Below are positions 8,478-15,971 of a DNA stretch of 18,107 bases, in pieces; position 1 is the stretch's first letter; each line of letters begins with the position of its first letter. The stretch covers positions 1 through 18,107 of the forward strand of contig JAEZKK010000021.1 in the NCBI GenBank assembly GCA_023415495.1, written 5' to 3'. The notes beneath the pieces were generated by a model. It saw nothing but the letters and a program-made list of their open reading frames with translations. It was not told the origin of the DNA and ran no database searches. A program made the translations under genes and the position numbers. The stretch comes from Bacteroidota bacterium. Its GTDB lineage: Bacteria > Bacteroidota > Bacteroidia > Bacteroidales > P3.

Positions 8478-9827
8478 TTAATTTTTGTATTTAAACCATT
8501 TCCATATTTCTTTATATGTAATATTTTTACCATACATTAATATTCCTGTTCTATAGATTTTTGCAGCCAACCAAATTGCTCCTGTAATAAATACCAACAT
8601 TAACCCCATGGATAATAGAATTTCCCATACTGGTACTCCAAAAGGTATTCTTAGCATCATTATCATTGGAGAAGTTAGTGGAATTACTGAAAACCAGAAT
8701 GCTAAATCCCCAGAAGGATTATTGATTATCATTGGGAAACATAGCATGGCAATAATTAATGGAATAGTTATTGGCAGAGTAAACTGCTGGGCATCCGTAT
8801 CCACATCCATTAAAGCTCCTACTGCTCCAAACAATGATGCATAGAGGAAGTAACCTGCAATAAAATAGAATAAGAACATTGAGAGAACGAGGGCGTAATT
8901 AATCGATAATATACCAGATATTACTTCGTTAGTGTTTTGGTTTTCTTGAACACTTGCATTAATTGCATCCATATTCACAACTCTTTCGTTAGAAACAAAT
9001 TTCTCTGTATTTTGTTGCGAAAAAGTTTGAGGGTAAAGAGTTTGTATTCCTCCAATTAATACTCCTGATAATAAAACCCATAATAGGAATTGGGTTAAAC
9101 CTACTAATGCTAAGGCAATTATCTTACCCATTAATAATTGAACTGGTTTAATAGATGAAACTAATATTTCTACTATTCTATTTGTTTTCTCTTCAGATAC
9201 AGACCTCATTACCTGAGAACCAAAGAAGAAAATAAACATATAGATTAAAAATCCAGAGATTGCCCCAAGTATTGTTTTAACTGCAATATAAGATTCAGTC
9301 CCCGAGTCTAAATCCTTGGAATAAAACCCAATTCTTGGATTATTAAATAAGTTCAAATCCTCCTTATTCATTCCATAATCATAGGTAAGAACATAGTCTT
9401 TAAAGATTTGATTTAGCTGAGATTTTATATTTTCTTGAGTTTGAATACTTGGTTCATTTTCTGAATAAAACAAGAAACACTTAATTGGAGGATTATCATT
9501 TGTATTAGCTATCTCCAATACTGCATCATACTCTTTATTCTTTAATTTAGTCTGAGCCTCTTTAATATCATAACTATATTCAAATACGGCTCCTTCATTA
9601 TTCTTAAACTGATTAAGGAATAAGGATGATTTTACTCCATTTTTCTCATAAAGAGTTGTATCAACAACCAATATTTTTGATTCTGATTCTGAATTTAAAG
9701 CAAGAAAGAATGGTATACCCCAAAGAGCAGCAATAAGAATTGGTCCTAAAAATGTCATTACCAAAAATGATTTCTTCTTAATTCTTGATAAATATTCTCT
9801 TCTAATAATTATTTTAATCTTGTTCAT
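8478..9827 (-). CDS. ABC-2 type exporter permease (NatB-like)
   Basis: 449 residues. One transmembrane helix is near residues 22-43 (FLVMTFLGPILIAALWGIPFFLAL). A soluble extracytoplasmic domain of about 135 residues follows, then five or so helices from about residue 180 to the end. The sequence VMRSVSEEKTNRIVEILVSS and the following GKIIALALVGLTQFLLW are the diagnostic ABC-2 permease loop and helix (ABC2_membrane_3 type). Such permeases export ions, lipids, peptides or drugs with a partner ATPase. The ATG lies inside the end of the ATPase gene (14-bp overlap), which indicates translational coupling and a stable complex. A substrate cannot be read from the sequence. Confidence 0.9.
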   Translation of the reverse strand: MNKIKIIIRREYLSRIKKKSFLVMTFLGPILIAALWGIPFFLALNSESESKILVVDTTLYEKNGVKSSLFLNQFKNNEGAVFEYSYDIKEAQTKLKNKEYDAVLEIANTNDNPPIKCFLFYSENEPSIQTQENIKSQLNQIFKDYVLTYDYGMNKEDLNLFNNPRIGFYSKDLDSGTESYIAVKTILGAISGFLIYMFIFFFGSQVMRSVSEEKTNRIVEILVSSIKPVQLLMGKIIALALVGLTQFLLWVLLSGVLIGGIQTLYPQTFSQQNTEKFVSNERVVNMDAINASVQENQNTNEVISGILSINYALVLSMFLFYFIAGYFLYASLFGAVGALMDVDTDAQQFTLPITIPLIIAMLCFPMIINNPSGDLAFWFSVIPLTSPMIMMLRIPFGVPVWEILLSMGLMLVFITGAIWLAAKIYRTGILMYGKNITYKEIWKWFKYKN

Positions 9828-10728
9828 GGCTTACTGTTTGAATAAATATATCGTTCATAGATGGTAATACTTCCTTATAAGAGATAATATCTGTAGTTTT
9901 AAGTATATTACTTAATAAATCCGCATTTCTTCCCTGCTCAATACTAAGACGAGAAACACTGGTTTGATTATAAATACTATTATCAATTAGATCTACTCCT
10001 TGAATTAGAAAATCTCTTATATTTGCTTCCTTAGGAATTACTATTTCAAATTCATTATTCTTAAATCTTTGTTTAATCTCCGACACCCTACCATCCAAAA
10101 TCTTCTTACTCTTATTTATCAATGCTATTGAATCACAAATAGCCTCTACTGATTCCATATTATGAGTTGAAAAGATAATGGTTGCTCCCTTTGATTTAAG
10201 ATTTAGGATTTCTTCTTTAAGTAGGTTTGCATTTACTGGGTCAAACCCCGAGAAAGGTTCATCGAAGATTAATAATTCCGGCTCATGCAATACTGTTGTA
10301 ATAAACTGTACCTTTTGTTGCATACCTTTTGAAAGTTCTTCTACCTTCCTGTTCCACCAATTTAATATATCAAACTTATCGAACCAATATTCCAATCTCT
10401 TCTTTGCATCGCTTTTCTTTAATCCCTTTAGTTCTGCAAGATAAATTGCCTGCTCTCCTACCTTCATCTTTTTATATAAGCCTCTCTCCTCTGGCAAATA
10501 TCCAATATTATGAACATGTTCTGCTCTTAAGGATTCTCCCTTAAAAAAAATCTCGCCCTCATCGGGAGCTGTTATTTGATTTATTATTCTAATCAATGTG
10601 GTTTTACCTGCTCCATTAGGACCAAGCAATCCGAAAACACTACCTCTTTCTACATCTATCGAAACCTTATCTAATGCCTTGTGATTAGCATAGGTTTTTG
10701 ATACATCTTTAGTTGAAAACAAAATCAT
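9814..10728 (-). CDS. ABC transporter ATP-binding subunit (NatA-like)
   Basis: 304 residues with a complete nucleotide-binding domain: Walker A GPNGAGKT (residues 36-43), the YLPEERGLY segment at the Q-loop region (77-85), signature LSKGMQQK (132-139), Walker B LLIFDEP (152-158) and the H-loop histidine in STHN (His189). The LPEERGLY form and the C-terminal extension of about 85 residues are typical of the NatA/DUF4162 subfamily of ABC-2 exporters. It powers the overlapping permease at the inner membrane. It lies 34 bp after the FSU-domain gene, with a hairpin in that gap (10739-10757), so it may be co-transcribed with it or start separately. All catalytic residues are present. Confidence 0.93.
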   Translation of the reverse strand: MILFSTKDVSKTYANHKALDKVSIDVERGSVFGLLGPNGAGKTTLIRIINQITAPDEGEIFFKGESLRAEHVHNIGYLPEERGLYKKMKVGEQAIYLAELKGLKKSDAKKRLEYWFDKFDILNWWNRKVEELSKGMQQKVQFITTVLHEPELLIFDEPFSGFDPVNANLLKEEILNLKSKGATIIFSTHNMESVEAICDSIALINKSKKILDGRVSEIKQRFKNNEFEIVIPKEANIRDFLIQGVDLIDNSIYNQTSVSRLSIEQGRNADLLSNILKTTDIISYKEVLPSMNDIFIQTVSHEQD

Positions 10729-10738
10729 ATTTTAAATT

Positions 10739-10757
10739 CTTTATTAGTTTAATAAAG
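10739..10757 (-). terminator. Short perfect hairpin between FSU gene and ABC operon
   Basis: CTTTATTA and TAATAAAG form a perfect 8-bp stem with a 3-nt loop. No U-tract follows on the minus strand, so it may be a weak terminator, an mRNA-processing or stability element, or a chance inverted repeat in AT-rich DNA. Confidence 0.35.
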
Positions 10758-10762
10758 TGATA

Positions 10763-11497
10763 TTACTCACTTCTTACACAACGAATACTTCTCCCAAATG
10801 CCCTGAAACCAAATATACTTATATTGGTAACTAATTCCTCCTTGTTAAAGTCAATACAGCTGGAAGTTCCTCTTGCTACTGCGTCTCTTGCCCAATAATA
10901 TCCTCTTGTCCCAAGGTGTTGGAAATTGCCAGTATAGGCAGAACGCAATCCAGAGCATGGAAGGTTGAGCTGACCATTTGCTAAGGACAAATAATAATAT
11001 CCTGTTTTGGTTGTTTTCATTTCATGACCTAATTTAATTACTGCCCTCCATTCCTTTTGAGTAGGAAGTCTATAACCGCAAGGACATGGATTATTTTCTC
11101 CATTTTGCCATAAGTCATCATCAGAATTAATTAGCCAATCGTTAGATTTCCTTTCATCTACAATAAATCTATTATGATTTACCTTAGATATATTTGAGCG
11201 AGTAAGAGTTGTATCTGAGTTTCTTTTCTCATGACCGTCTGTTCCTCTCCCCCATTGGTATAAGTCTCCCCATGAGTCAGAATATTCCAAATCACTCGAG
11301 CTCGCTCCAAGATTCCTGTCTAAAAAATACAATACTCCTTCCTCTGTTTTGATTGGAGGCAACTCAATATAAACATATTTCCCAGCTTCTGTAATAATTG
11401 GTTTGGAAAAATTTGCGTCATAAGACTGAGCTTTTGTATATTTGCAAATTGTAATTAGCAAAAGGCTAATAATAAGGTAATGATAGTTGAATTTCAT
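10763..11497 (-). CDS. Secreted FSU-domain protein (Fibrobacter succinogenes major domain)
   Basis: 244 residues with a signal peptide ending near TKAQS (residues 21-25). The rest matches the 'Fibrobacter succinogenes major paralogous domain' seen in many Bacteroidota surface proteins: FLDRNLGAS (58-66), WGDLYQWGRG (76-85), CPCGYRLPTQKEW (138-150), SGLRSAYTGNFQHLGTRGYYWA (182-203) and the end motif GRSIRCVRSE. The fold is thought to resemble the C-type lectin or sulfatase-modifying factor fold, and the molecular role is not known. Four cysteines in the C-terminal half (138, 140, 181, 240) could form disulfides. There is no lipobox and no sorting domain, so it should be periplasmic or released. 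A -7 promoter box lies 25 bp upstream of the ATG. It diverges from the MFS gene. Confidence 0.85.
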   Translation of the reverse strand: MKFNYHYLIISLLLITICKYTKAQSYDANFSKPIITEAGKYVYIELPPIKTEEGVLYFLDRNLGASSSDLEYSDSWGDLYQWGRGTDGHEKRNSDTTLTRSNISKVNHNRFIVDERKSNDWLINSDDDLWQNGENNPCPCGYRLPTQKEWRAVIKLGHEMKTTKTGYYYLSLANGQLNLPCSGLRSAYTGNFQHLGTRGYYWARDAVARGTSSCIDFNKEELVTNISIFGFRAFGRSIRCVRSE

Positions 11498-11522
11498 AAT
11501 CTATTGATAATAAATAACCGCA

Positions 11523-11530
11523 CAAAGATA
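11523..11530 (-). promoter_or_regulatory. -7 box TATCTTTG upstream of the FSU gene
   Basis: On the minus strand TATCTTTG (11530-11523) is a full match to TAnnTTTG and lies 25 bp upstream of the ATG at 11497. No TTTG occurs at the expected 19-21 bp distance; the nearest is 30 bp away (11564-11561), so the -33 half is missing. Confidence 0.45.
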
Positions 11531-11597
11531 AGAAATAATTTAGTTTTTTAATTCTATGGACAAAATTCTTTTAAAAAAAATCCTATAATCTATTATA

Positions 11598-12860
11598 ATG
11601 CACATTTATAAGACAACATTTAGCTCTTTGCGTTTCACTAATTTCAGGCTTTATTTCTATGGTCAGGTTATTTCTTTAAGCGGAAATTGGATGCAACAAA
11701 TTGCTATGAGTTGGTTGGTTTATCGACTTACTGGCTCTGTTGCTCTTTTGGGAACAATCTATTTTATTTCCCAGATTCCTATGTTTTTTATGACTCCCCT
11801 ATCTTCTGCAATTATCGATAAGGTCAATAAAAAAATTGTTTTAATTCTTACCCAAATACTTTTTATCCTTCATGCCCTAACTCTTACAATTCTTTATTTT
11901 ACTAATCTAATTGAGGTTTGGCACCTAATTTCTCTTAGTTTTCTTTTAGGAATAATCAACGCTTTCGATAATCCAACTCGTCAAGCCTTCTATACAAGTC
12001 TTGTCCCTAAGGAATTTATTATAAATGCAGTTGCTCTAAATTCTACAGTATTAAATGCAACAAGACTTATAGGGCCAGCAATTGCTGGATTTTTAATTAT
12101 AATAGTTGGCGAGGGTGGTTGTTTCCTTATTAATTCTATTACCTATATCTTTTCAATTATCTTCCTTTTAATGATAAGACTGCATAAAGATAGTATTAAG
12201 CATAAACCAATTAGTATAATTAATGATATTAAGGAGGGTTTTAATTATATGCATAAAAACATCCCAATTAAAGTATTAATGGCAATTACATTATTATTTT
12301 GTTTCTTTATCTTCCCTTTAATTACCTTTATCCCTGCTTATGTAAAGGATATCTTAAATATGGGTAGTGAGACCTTGGGTCTAATTATGTCTTTTATTGG
12401 AGTAGGCTCTCTTTTAGCATCCTTATATATTGCCTCAAGGAAAGAAATACTATCTCTTGGGAAAATCCAATTTATTGGAATATTGGTATGTGGACTAATA
12501 GTAATGCCTTTCTTTTTTGTAGGATCTCTAATAATAACAATTTTGCTTTCAATAATTCTTGGCTTTACCATGGTCTGCGCCATAGCATCAACAAATACCA
12601 TATTGCAAGCCCTGACTCATAATGAGATGAAAGGAAGAATTATGGGGTATTATCTAATGTTCTTCACACTTGGAGCATCCTTTGGTAACCTATTCTTTGG
12701 ATATTTAGCCGATATACTTTCACTCCCCTATTCAATGCTAATAAGTGGAGCCCTAACAATAATAGGCCTATTATTCTACATCCCATATTACACAAGAGTA
12801 AATCAATTAACCAAAGACAAATATATAGAAATAGGAATCCTCCCAAATATCCCACTATAA
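11598..12860 (+). CDS. MFS transporter, EntS/MFS_3-type exporter
   Basis: 420 residues with about 12 hydrophobic segments, usual for the major facilitator superfamily. The N-terminus FRLYFYGQVISLSGNWMQQIAMSWLVYRLTGS is characteristic of the EntS-like MFS_3 family, and FDNPTRQAFYTSLVP after the fourth helix is the family's conserved cytoplasmic motif. Members export siderophores or drugs across the inner membrane. No siderophore or resistance gene is adjacent, so the substrate is open. The gene diverges from the FSU gene across a 100-bp gap and ends with a possible terminator hairpin at 12867. Full length and intact. Confidence 0.88.
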   Translation: MHIYKTTFSSLRFTNFRLYFYGQVISLSGNWMQQIAMSWLVYRLTGSVALLGTIYFISQIPMFFMTPLSSAIIDKVNKKIVLILTQILFILHALTLTILYFTNLIEVWHLISLSFLLGIINAFDNPTRQAFYTSLVPKEFIINAVALNSTVLNATRLIGPAIAGFLIIIVGEGGCFLINSITYIFSIIFLLMIRLHKDSIKHKPISIINDIKEGFNYMHKNIPIKVLMAITLLFCFFIFPLITFIPAYVKDILNMGSETLGLIMSFIGVGSLLASLYIASRKEILSLGKIQFIGILVCGLIVMPFFFVGSLIITILLSIILGFTMVCAIASTNTILQALTHNEMKGRIMGYYLMFFTLGASFGNLFFGYLADILSLPYSMLISGALTIIGLLFYIPYYTRVNQLTKDKYIEIGILPNIPL

Positions 12861-12866
12861 ATCAAA

Positions 12867-12892
12867 AATACTAATAAACATACCTTAGTATT
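12867..12892 (+). terminator. Candidate terminator hairpin of the MFS gene
   Basis: AATACTAA (12867-12874) and TTAGTATT (12885-12892) pair perfectly over 8 bp with a 10-nt loop, starting 6 bp after the stop. The downstream tract is not a clean run of T, so efficiency is doubtful. Confidence 0.4.
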
Positions 12893-12961
12893 ACTCTCAA
12901 ACTTCCTTATTTTAAATTCCAAAGCCTATATATTAAATTTAGAAGAAGATATTGTATATAG

Positions 12962-13040
12962 TAAGTCTGACTTATCAATATTCTAAGTCTGACTTATCAA
13001 CCCAATAAGTCTGACTTATCAACCTAATAAGTCTGACTTA
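12962..13040. repeat. Array of four 13-bp palindromes at exact 22-bp period
   Basis: TAAGTCTGACTTA occurs without mismatch at 12962-12974, 12984-12996, 13006-13018 and 13028-13040. Each has 6-bp arms around a single central T. Starts are exactly 22 bp apart. The spacers are 9 bp; all begin TCAA and the later bases vary. The sequence is unrelated to the TATAATGGCATTATA arrays, but the period, arm length and one-base centre match. Confidence 0.97.
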
Positions 13041-13045
13041 ATGAA

Positions 13046-13103
13046 TACAAACAAGAAGTTTAAAAGTACAAACAAGAAGTCTAAAAGTAAAAAGAAGAAG
13101 TTT
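13046..13103. repeat. 21-bp direct repeats next to the palindrome array
   Basis: Two units of 21 bp start at 13046 and 13067 (TACAAACAAGAAG followed by TTTAAAAG or TCTAAAAG, one difference). A third, partial and diverged, starts at 13088 (taaaaagaagaagttt). They begin five bases after the last palindrome. Confidence 0.9.
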
Positions 13104-13219
13104 CCTCCTCTAAGAAGACTTTCTGTGGGATTTATTGCTATGTAAGCGGTAAGCCGATAAGCAATCCCGCACAACGAAAAAAGATTAATATCAAAAAATA
13201 TTATTTCAAACAATCAATT

Positions 13220-13342
13220 ACCCCGAAGGGGTGAAAGGTTTATAGAAAATGTGAAATTCCCATCCCATCCTACGACCCCAACGGGGTCGAACAACGATAT
13301 AATCATTATATTTTCTATAAACCTACGACCCTTTCAGGGTCG
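13220..13342. repeat. Nested-hairpin intergenic element
   Basis: There are three C/G hairpins: ACCCC-GAA-GGGGT (13220-13232), CGACCCC-AAC-GGGGTCG (13273-13289) and CGACCCT-TTC-AGGGTCG (13326-13342). A perfect 15-bp inverted repeat (AGGTTTATAGAAAAT at 13236-13250 and its complement at 13310-13324) encloses the middle hairpin. Compensatory arm changes between the second and third hairpins keep the pairing. It resembles the dispersed GC-rich palindromic elements seen between genes in many Bacteroidota; whether it is multicopy here cannot be seen from one window. Confidence 0.85.
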
Positions 13343-13409
13343 GATAACGTAAAAACATTTTATTTGCTCTTCCTTAATGTCCTTTTTTCTTTTAAAATGA
13401 GATGAAAAT

Positions 13410-15023
13410 TTATCTATACATCTCATCTAATTGTTCTTTTATCTTTTCGCTTGAGAGGTATTCGTCTAATGGTATTTGTTTATCTACTATTCCTTTGGGG
13501 GTTAGCTCGATAATTCTATTACATGTTGTTTGGATAAACTCTTGGTCATGTGAACTTATTAATATTACTCCCTTGAAGTTTACAAGAGTATTATTAAAGG
13601 CTTGGATTGACTCAAGGTCTAAGTGATTCACTGGCGAGTCTAAGATTAATACGTTCGAGGTAGACATCATCATTCTTGCTATCATACAACGCATCTTTTC
13701 CCCTCCCGAAAGAACCTTTACTTTTTTATAAACATCCTCTCCTGAGAAAAGCATTTTCCCTAAGAATCCTCTTAGAAAGGTTTCTGTTGTATCTTGTGAA
13801 TATTGCCCAAGCCAATCGATAAGGGTTATATCTGTATCAAAGAAGGCACTATTATCTAATGGAAGATATGATGAAGATGTTGTTACTCCCCAGGTGAAAT
13901 CTCCTGTTAAAGGTCTTTCGTTATTGGTTAGTATCTCAAATAATGATGTCATAGCACGAGGGTCTCTTGAAAGGAAGGCTACCTTATCTTCTTTGTTTAG
14001 ATAGAAGTTCACATCTGAAAACAGTGTTTTTTCTTCTACCTTTTGTGATAGGTTTCTTACCTCAAGAACTTGGTTTCCTATCTCCCTCTCAATTGTGAAG
14101 ATAATTCCTGGATAACGTCTTGTTGAAGGAAGAATTTCTTCTATATCCAATTTCTCAATCATCTTTTTTCTCGAAGTTGTTTGCTTAGATTTAGAAGCAT
14201 TTGCAGAAAAACGTGCAATAAATTCTTGTAATTCTTTTTTCTTTTCCTCTGCTTTCTTATTCTTGTTTTGTGCTTGACGAAGTGCTAATTGGCTTGATTC
14301 ATACCAAAAACTATAATTACCTGCAAATTGCTTAGCTTTACCAAAGTCAATATCCACAGTGTGAGTACAAACAGTGTCTAAGAAATGTCTATCATGCGAA
14401 ACCACAAGAACTGTATTATCTACATTTGAAAGATAGTTCTCAAGCCAAACTATTGTCTCAAGGTCAAGGTTATTTGTAGGCTCATCTAATAATAGATTGT
14501 CTGGCTTTCCAAAAAGAGCTTGTGCTAATAATATCTTTACCTTTTGCTTTCCCGACATATTACTCATCAATGTATGATGATATTCCTCTGCAATACCTAA
14601 GCCTGAAAGAAGCGATGCAGCATCACTCTCTGCATTCCAACCATCCATATTTGCAAAACTTTCCTCAAGCTCTGCTGCTTTAATCCCATCCTCTTCTGTA
14701 AACTCTGTCTTAGAATAAATAGCATCTTTTTCGTGCATCACCTTCCAAAGCTCTTCATGACCTTGCATTACAGTATTTATTACACTAAACTCATCGAAAG
14801 CAAAATGGTCTTGTCTTAGAACAGATATCCTCTCACCTGAGCCGAAAATCACATTACCTCTTGTTGGGTCTAAGTCTCCACTTAATATTCTTAAAAAAGT
14901 TGATTTTCCTGCACCATTTGCCCCAATAATACCATAGCAATTGCCTGGCATAAACTTTAAATTCATGTCTTGAAAAAGACTTTTCTTACCAAATTGAATC
15001 TCTAAATCAGATACAATAATCAT
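13410..15023 (-). CDS. ABC-F family ATPase, YbiT-type
   Basis: 537 residues, soluble, two ATPase domains. Domain 1: Walker A GANGAGKS (34-41), signature MSGKQKVKILLAQALF (156-171), Walker B LLLDEP (177-182), SHD (209-211). The linker has RFSANASKSKQTTSR (271-285), a strong marker of the YbiT branch. ABC-F proteins bind the ribosomal E site and modulate translation; they have no membrane part. Domain 2 keeps LSGGE (438-442) and SHD (491-493), but its Walker A region reads FLSRDPRAMTS (350-360) without the GxxGxGK[ST] lysine, and Walker B reads LILDSP (459-464) with Ser463 in place of the catalytic glutamate. Site 2 is therefore probably not hydrolytic. It has its own promoter (15183-15214) and a leader of about 150 nt. 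Related Bacteroidota proteins may share the change; I cannot check. Confidence 0.9.
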   Translation of the reverse strand: MIIVSDLEIQFGKKSLFQDMNLKFMPGNCYGIIGANGAGKSTFLRILSGDLDPTRGNVIFGSGERISVLRQDHFAFDEFSVINTVMQGHEELWKVMHEKDAIYSKTEFTEEDGIKAAELEESFANMDGWNAESDAASLLSGLGIAEEYHHTLMSNMSGKQKVKILLAQALFGKPDNLLLDEPTNNLDLETIVWLENYLSNVDNTVLVVSHDRHFLDTVCTHTVDIDFGKAKQFAGNYSFWYESSQLALRQAQNKNKKAEEKKKELQEFIARFSANASKSKQTTSRKKMIEKLDIEEILPSTRRYPGIIFTIEREIGNQVLEVRNLSQKVEEKTLFSDVNFYLNKEDKVAFLSRDPRAMTSLFEILTNNERPLTGDFTWGVTTSSSYLPLDNSAFFDTDITLIDWLGQYSQDTTETFLRGFLGKMLFSGEDVYKKVKVLSGGEKMRCMIARMMMSTSNVLILDSPVNHLDLESIQAFNNTLVNFKGVILISSHDQEFIQTTCNRIIELTPKGIVDKQIPLDEYLSSEKIKEQLDEMYR

Positions 15024-15038
15024 ATTTTTATATTTTAA

Positions 15039-15077
15039 TTAGCATATAAATTGACAAAGCAAAGCAATTGGATACAT
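15039..15077 (-). CDS. Possible 12-codon leader peptide before the ABC-F gene
   Basis: An ATG at 15077 opens a frame of 12 codons (MYPIALLCQFIC) ending in TAA 15 bp before the ABC-F ATG, inside the predicted leader. Leader peptides control several antibiotic-responsive ABC-F genes in other bacteria, but this YbiT type is not one of those. There is no clear ribosome-binding site, and a frame this short is easily a chance event. Confidence 0.2.
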   Translation of the reverse strand: MYPIALLCQFIC

Positions 15078-15182
15078 CTGTATTCAAATACTTTATCTTA
15101 CTATTTTGAAAGTTTTATAAGGAAACTTGAAAAGAGAAATTAATAACCTAAACCAGCACCTACACCCAAAAATTAAGGTTTG

Positions 15183-15214
15183 CAAAATTACACCTTATTT
15201 ACTTTATATGCAAA
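15183..15214 (-). promoter_or_regulatory. Bacteroidota-type promoter of the ABC-F gene
   Basis: On the minus strand TTTG (15214-15211), a 20-bp spacer and TAATTTTG (15190-15183) match the consensus TTTG-N19-21-TAnnTTTG in every defined base. Transcription would begin near 15176-15178, about 150 nt before the start codon. Confidence 0.7.
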
Positions 15215-15325
15215 TAAACTAATCCTCAAATCTTTATTAACATCTCTATTTAATAGAATTAATGCAATAAAACTTTAGGATTATCAATTGGATACTTATC
15301 TATACAATCTAATTTGCTACTCCTT

Positions 15326-15889
15326 TTAATCCCAATAATATTTTATAAAAGTGTTATTCTTCCAATAATAAGAAAAACTTAGACTTAGATTAAACCGTTC
15401 TATGGTTATTCCATCATTATCAACGTAAATTGTATTATCTATTGATGTCCACTCCCCTTTATCCTCTACTGAGAGTATAAAATCTAATTTTCCATCATTA
15501 ATAAAATGATCGATAAAATAATATTCAAAACGATTCTTGTTATTATTGACAAACCCTAATAAGTCAATTTTATCTGTTATTTTATTTCTCACGATTATTG
15601 CAAAATCAATTAAATTATCTCCATTAAAATCAACTTTAACTATAAAAGGTGTATCCGTGTTTGAAAATTGTTTATTGAGAATATCATATTGATTAATAGT
15701 AATTAGTTCGTATTTATCTGTATTATTAGTAATAAATTTATCCAAACTTACATTAATTAAAGAATCAATAGTATTATTTGCATAACTACCTATATTGATA
15801 AGAAGCAATAATAACAAAATTATAATTCTATTTATGCGATATTTAAACTCCCATTCAATTTTATTATTAGAATTTCTAATCTGACTCAT
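15326..15889 (-). CDS. Secreted protein with EF-hand-like repeat loop, function unknown
   Basis: 187 residues. A long polar N-region (1-20) precedes a very hydrophobic stretch RIIILLLLLLINIGSYA (21-37), best read as a signal peptide, although an uncleaved anchor is possible. Residues 85-99 (VKVDFNGDNLIDFAI) contain D-x-N-x-D-x-x-x-D (Asp87, Asn89, Asp91, Asp95). This is the calcium-binding loop pattern of FG-GAP/VCBS-like and dockerin-like repeats, followed by a hydrophobic strand. Nothing else matches a known family. No other in-frame Met exists near the start, so the ATG at 15889 is used. It lies 82 bp after the WG-repeat gene on the same strand. Periplasmic or exported location is inferred. 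Confidence 0.7.
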   Translation of the reverse strand: MSQIRNSNNKIEWEFKYRINRIIILLLLLLINIGSYANNTIDSLINVSLDKFITNNTDKYELITINQYDILNKQFSNTDTPFIVKVDFNGDNLIDFAIIVRNKITDKIDLLGFVNNNKNRFEYYFIDHFINDGKLDFILSVEDKGEWTSIDNTIYVDNDGITIERFNLSLSFSYYWKNNTFIKYYWD

Positions 15890-15971
15890 CTCTTTTCACT
15901 TTTAGTTTTTTCCTTTTCAATAATAAAGTTTTTCCCGCAAAGTCCACTTTAAAGGATTTAGGGATAATTTA

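Larger units (their letters stand above)
12861..13409. other. Repeat-rich convergent intergenic region
   Basis: A 550-bp gap lies between the 3' ends of the MFS and ABC-F genes. It holds, in order, a candidate terminator (12867-12892), unstructured AT-rich sequence, a palindrome array (12962-13040), 21-bp direct repeats (13046-13103), an imperfect inverted repeat of GGGATT (127-132) with AATCCC (163-168 of the 13 kb block), and a nested hairpin element (13220-13342). No convincing gene; short frames here are built from the repeats. Confidence 0.75.
15024..15325. other. Intergenic region with ABC-F promoter and leader
   Basis: The 302-bp gap contains the ABC-F promoter (15183-15214), its transcribed leader with a possible 12-codon frame (15039-15077), and about 110 bp of featureless AT-rich DNA (15215-15325) after the stop of the upstream secreted-protein gene. 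Confidence 0.6.

Noticed and set aside
8608..8844. Plus-strand frame opposite the ABC-2 permease
   Set aside because: Antisense shadow of the permease gene.
10178..10544. Two overlapping plus-strand frames opposite the ATPase
   Set aside because: Antisense to conserved ATPase motifs, and they overlap each other in different frames.
12338..12855. Minus-strand frames inside the MFS gene
   Set aside because: Antisense shadows of an intact transporter gene.
12962..13040. Plasmid iteron origin
   Set aside because: The 22-bp spacing fits iterons, but no replication initiator gene, DnaA box cluster or partition gene lies nearby and the genes look chromosomal. Kept only as a geometric analogy.
13019..13213. 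64-codon minus-strand frame in the repeat region
   Set aside because: Its sequence is the reverse of the repeat units and the unstructured DNA after them; no initiation signal and no protein-like pattern.
13402..13626. 74-codon plus-strand frame over the 3' end of the ABC-F gene
   Set aside because: Shadow of the conserved second ATPase domain.
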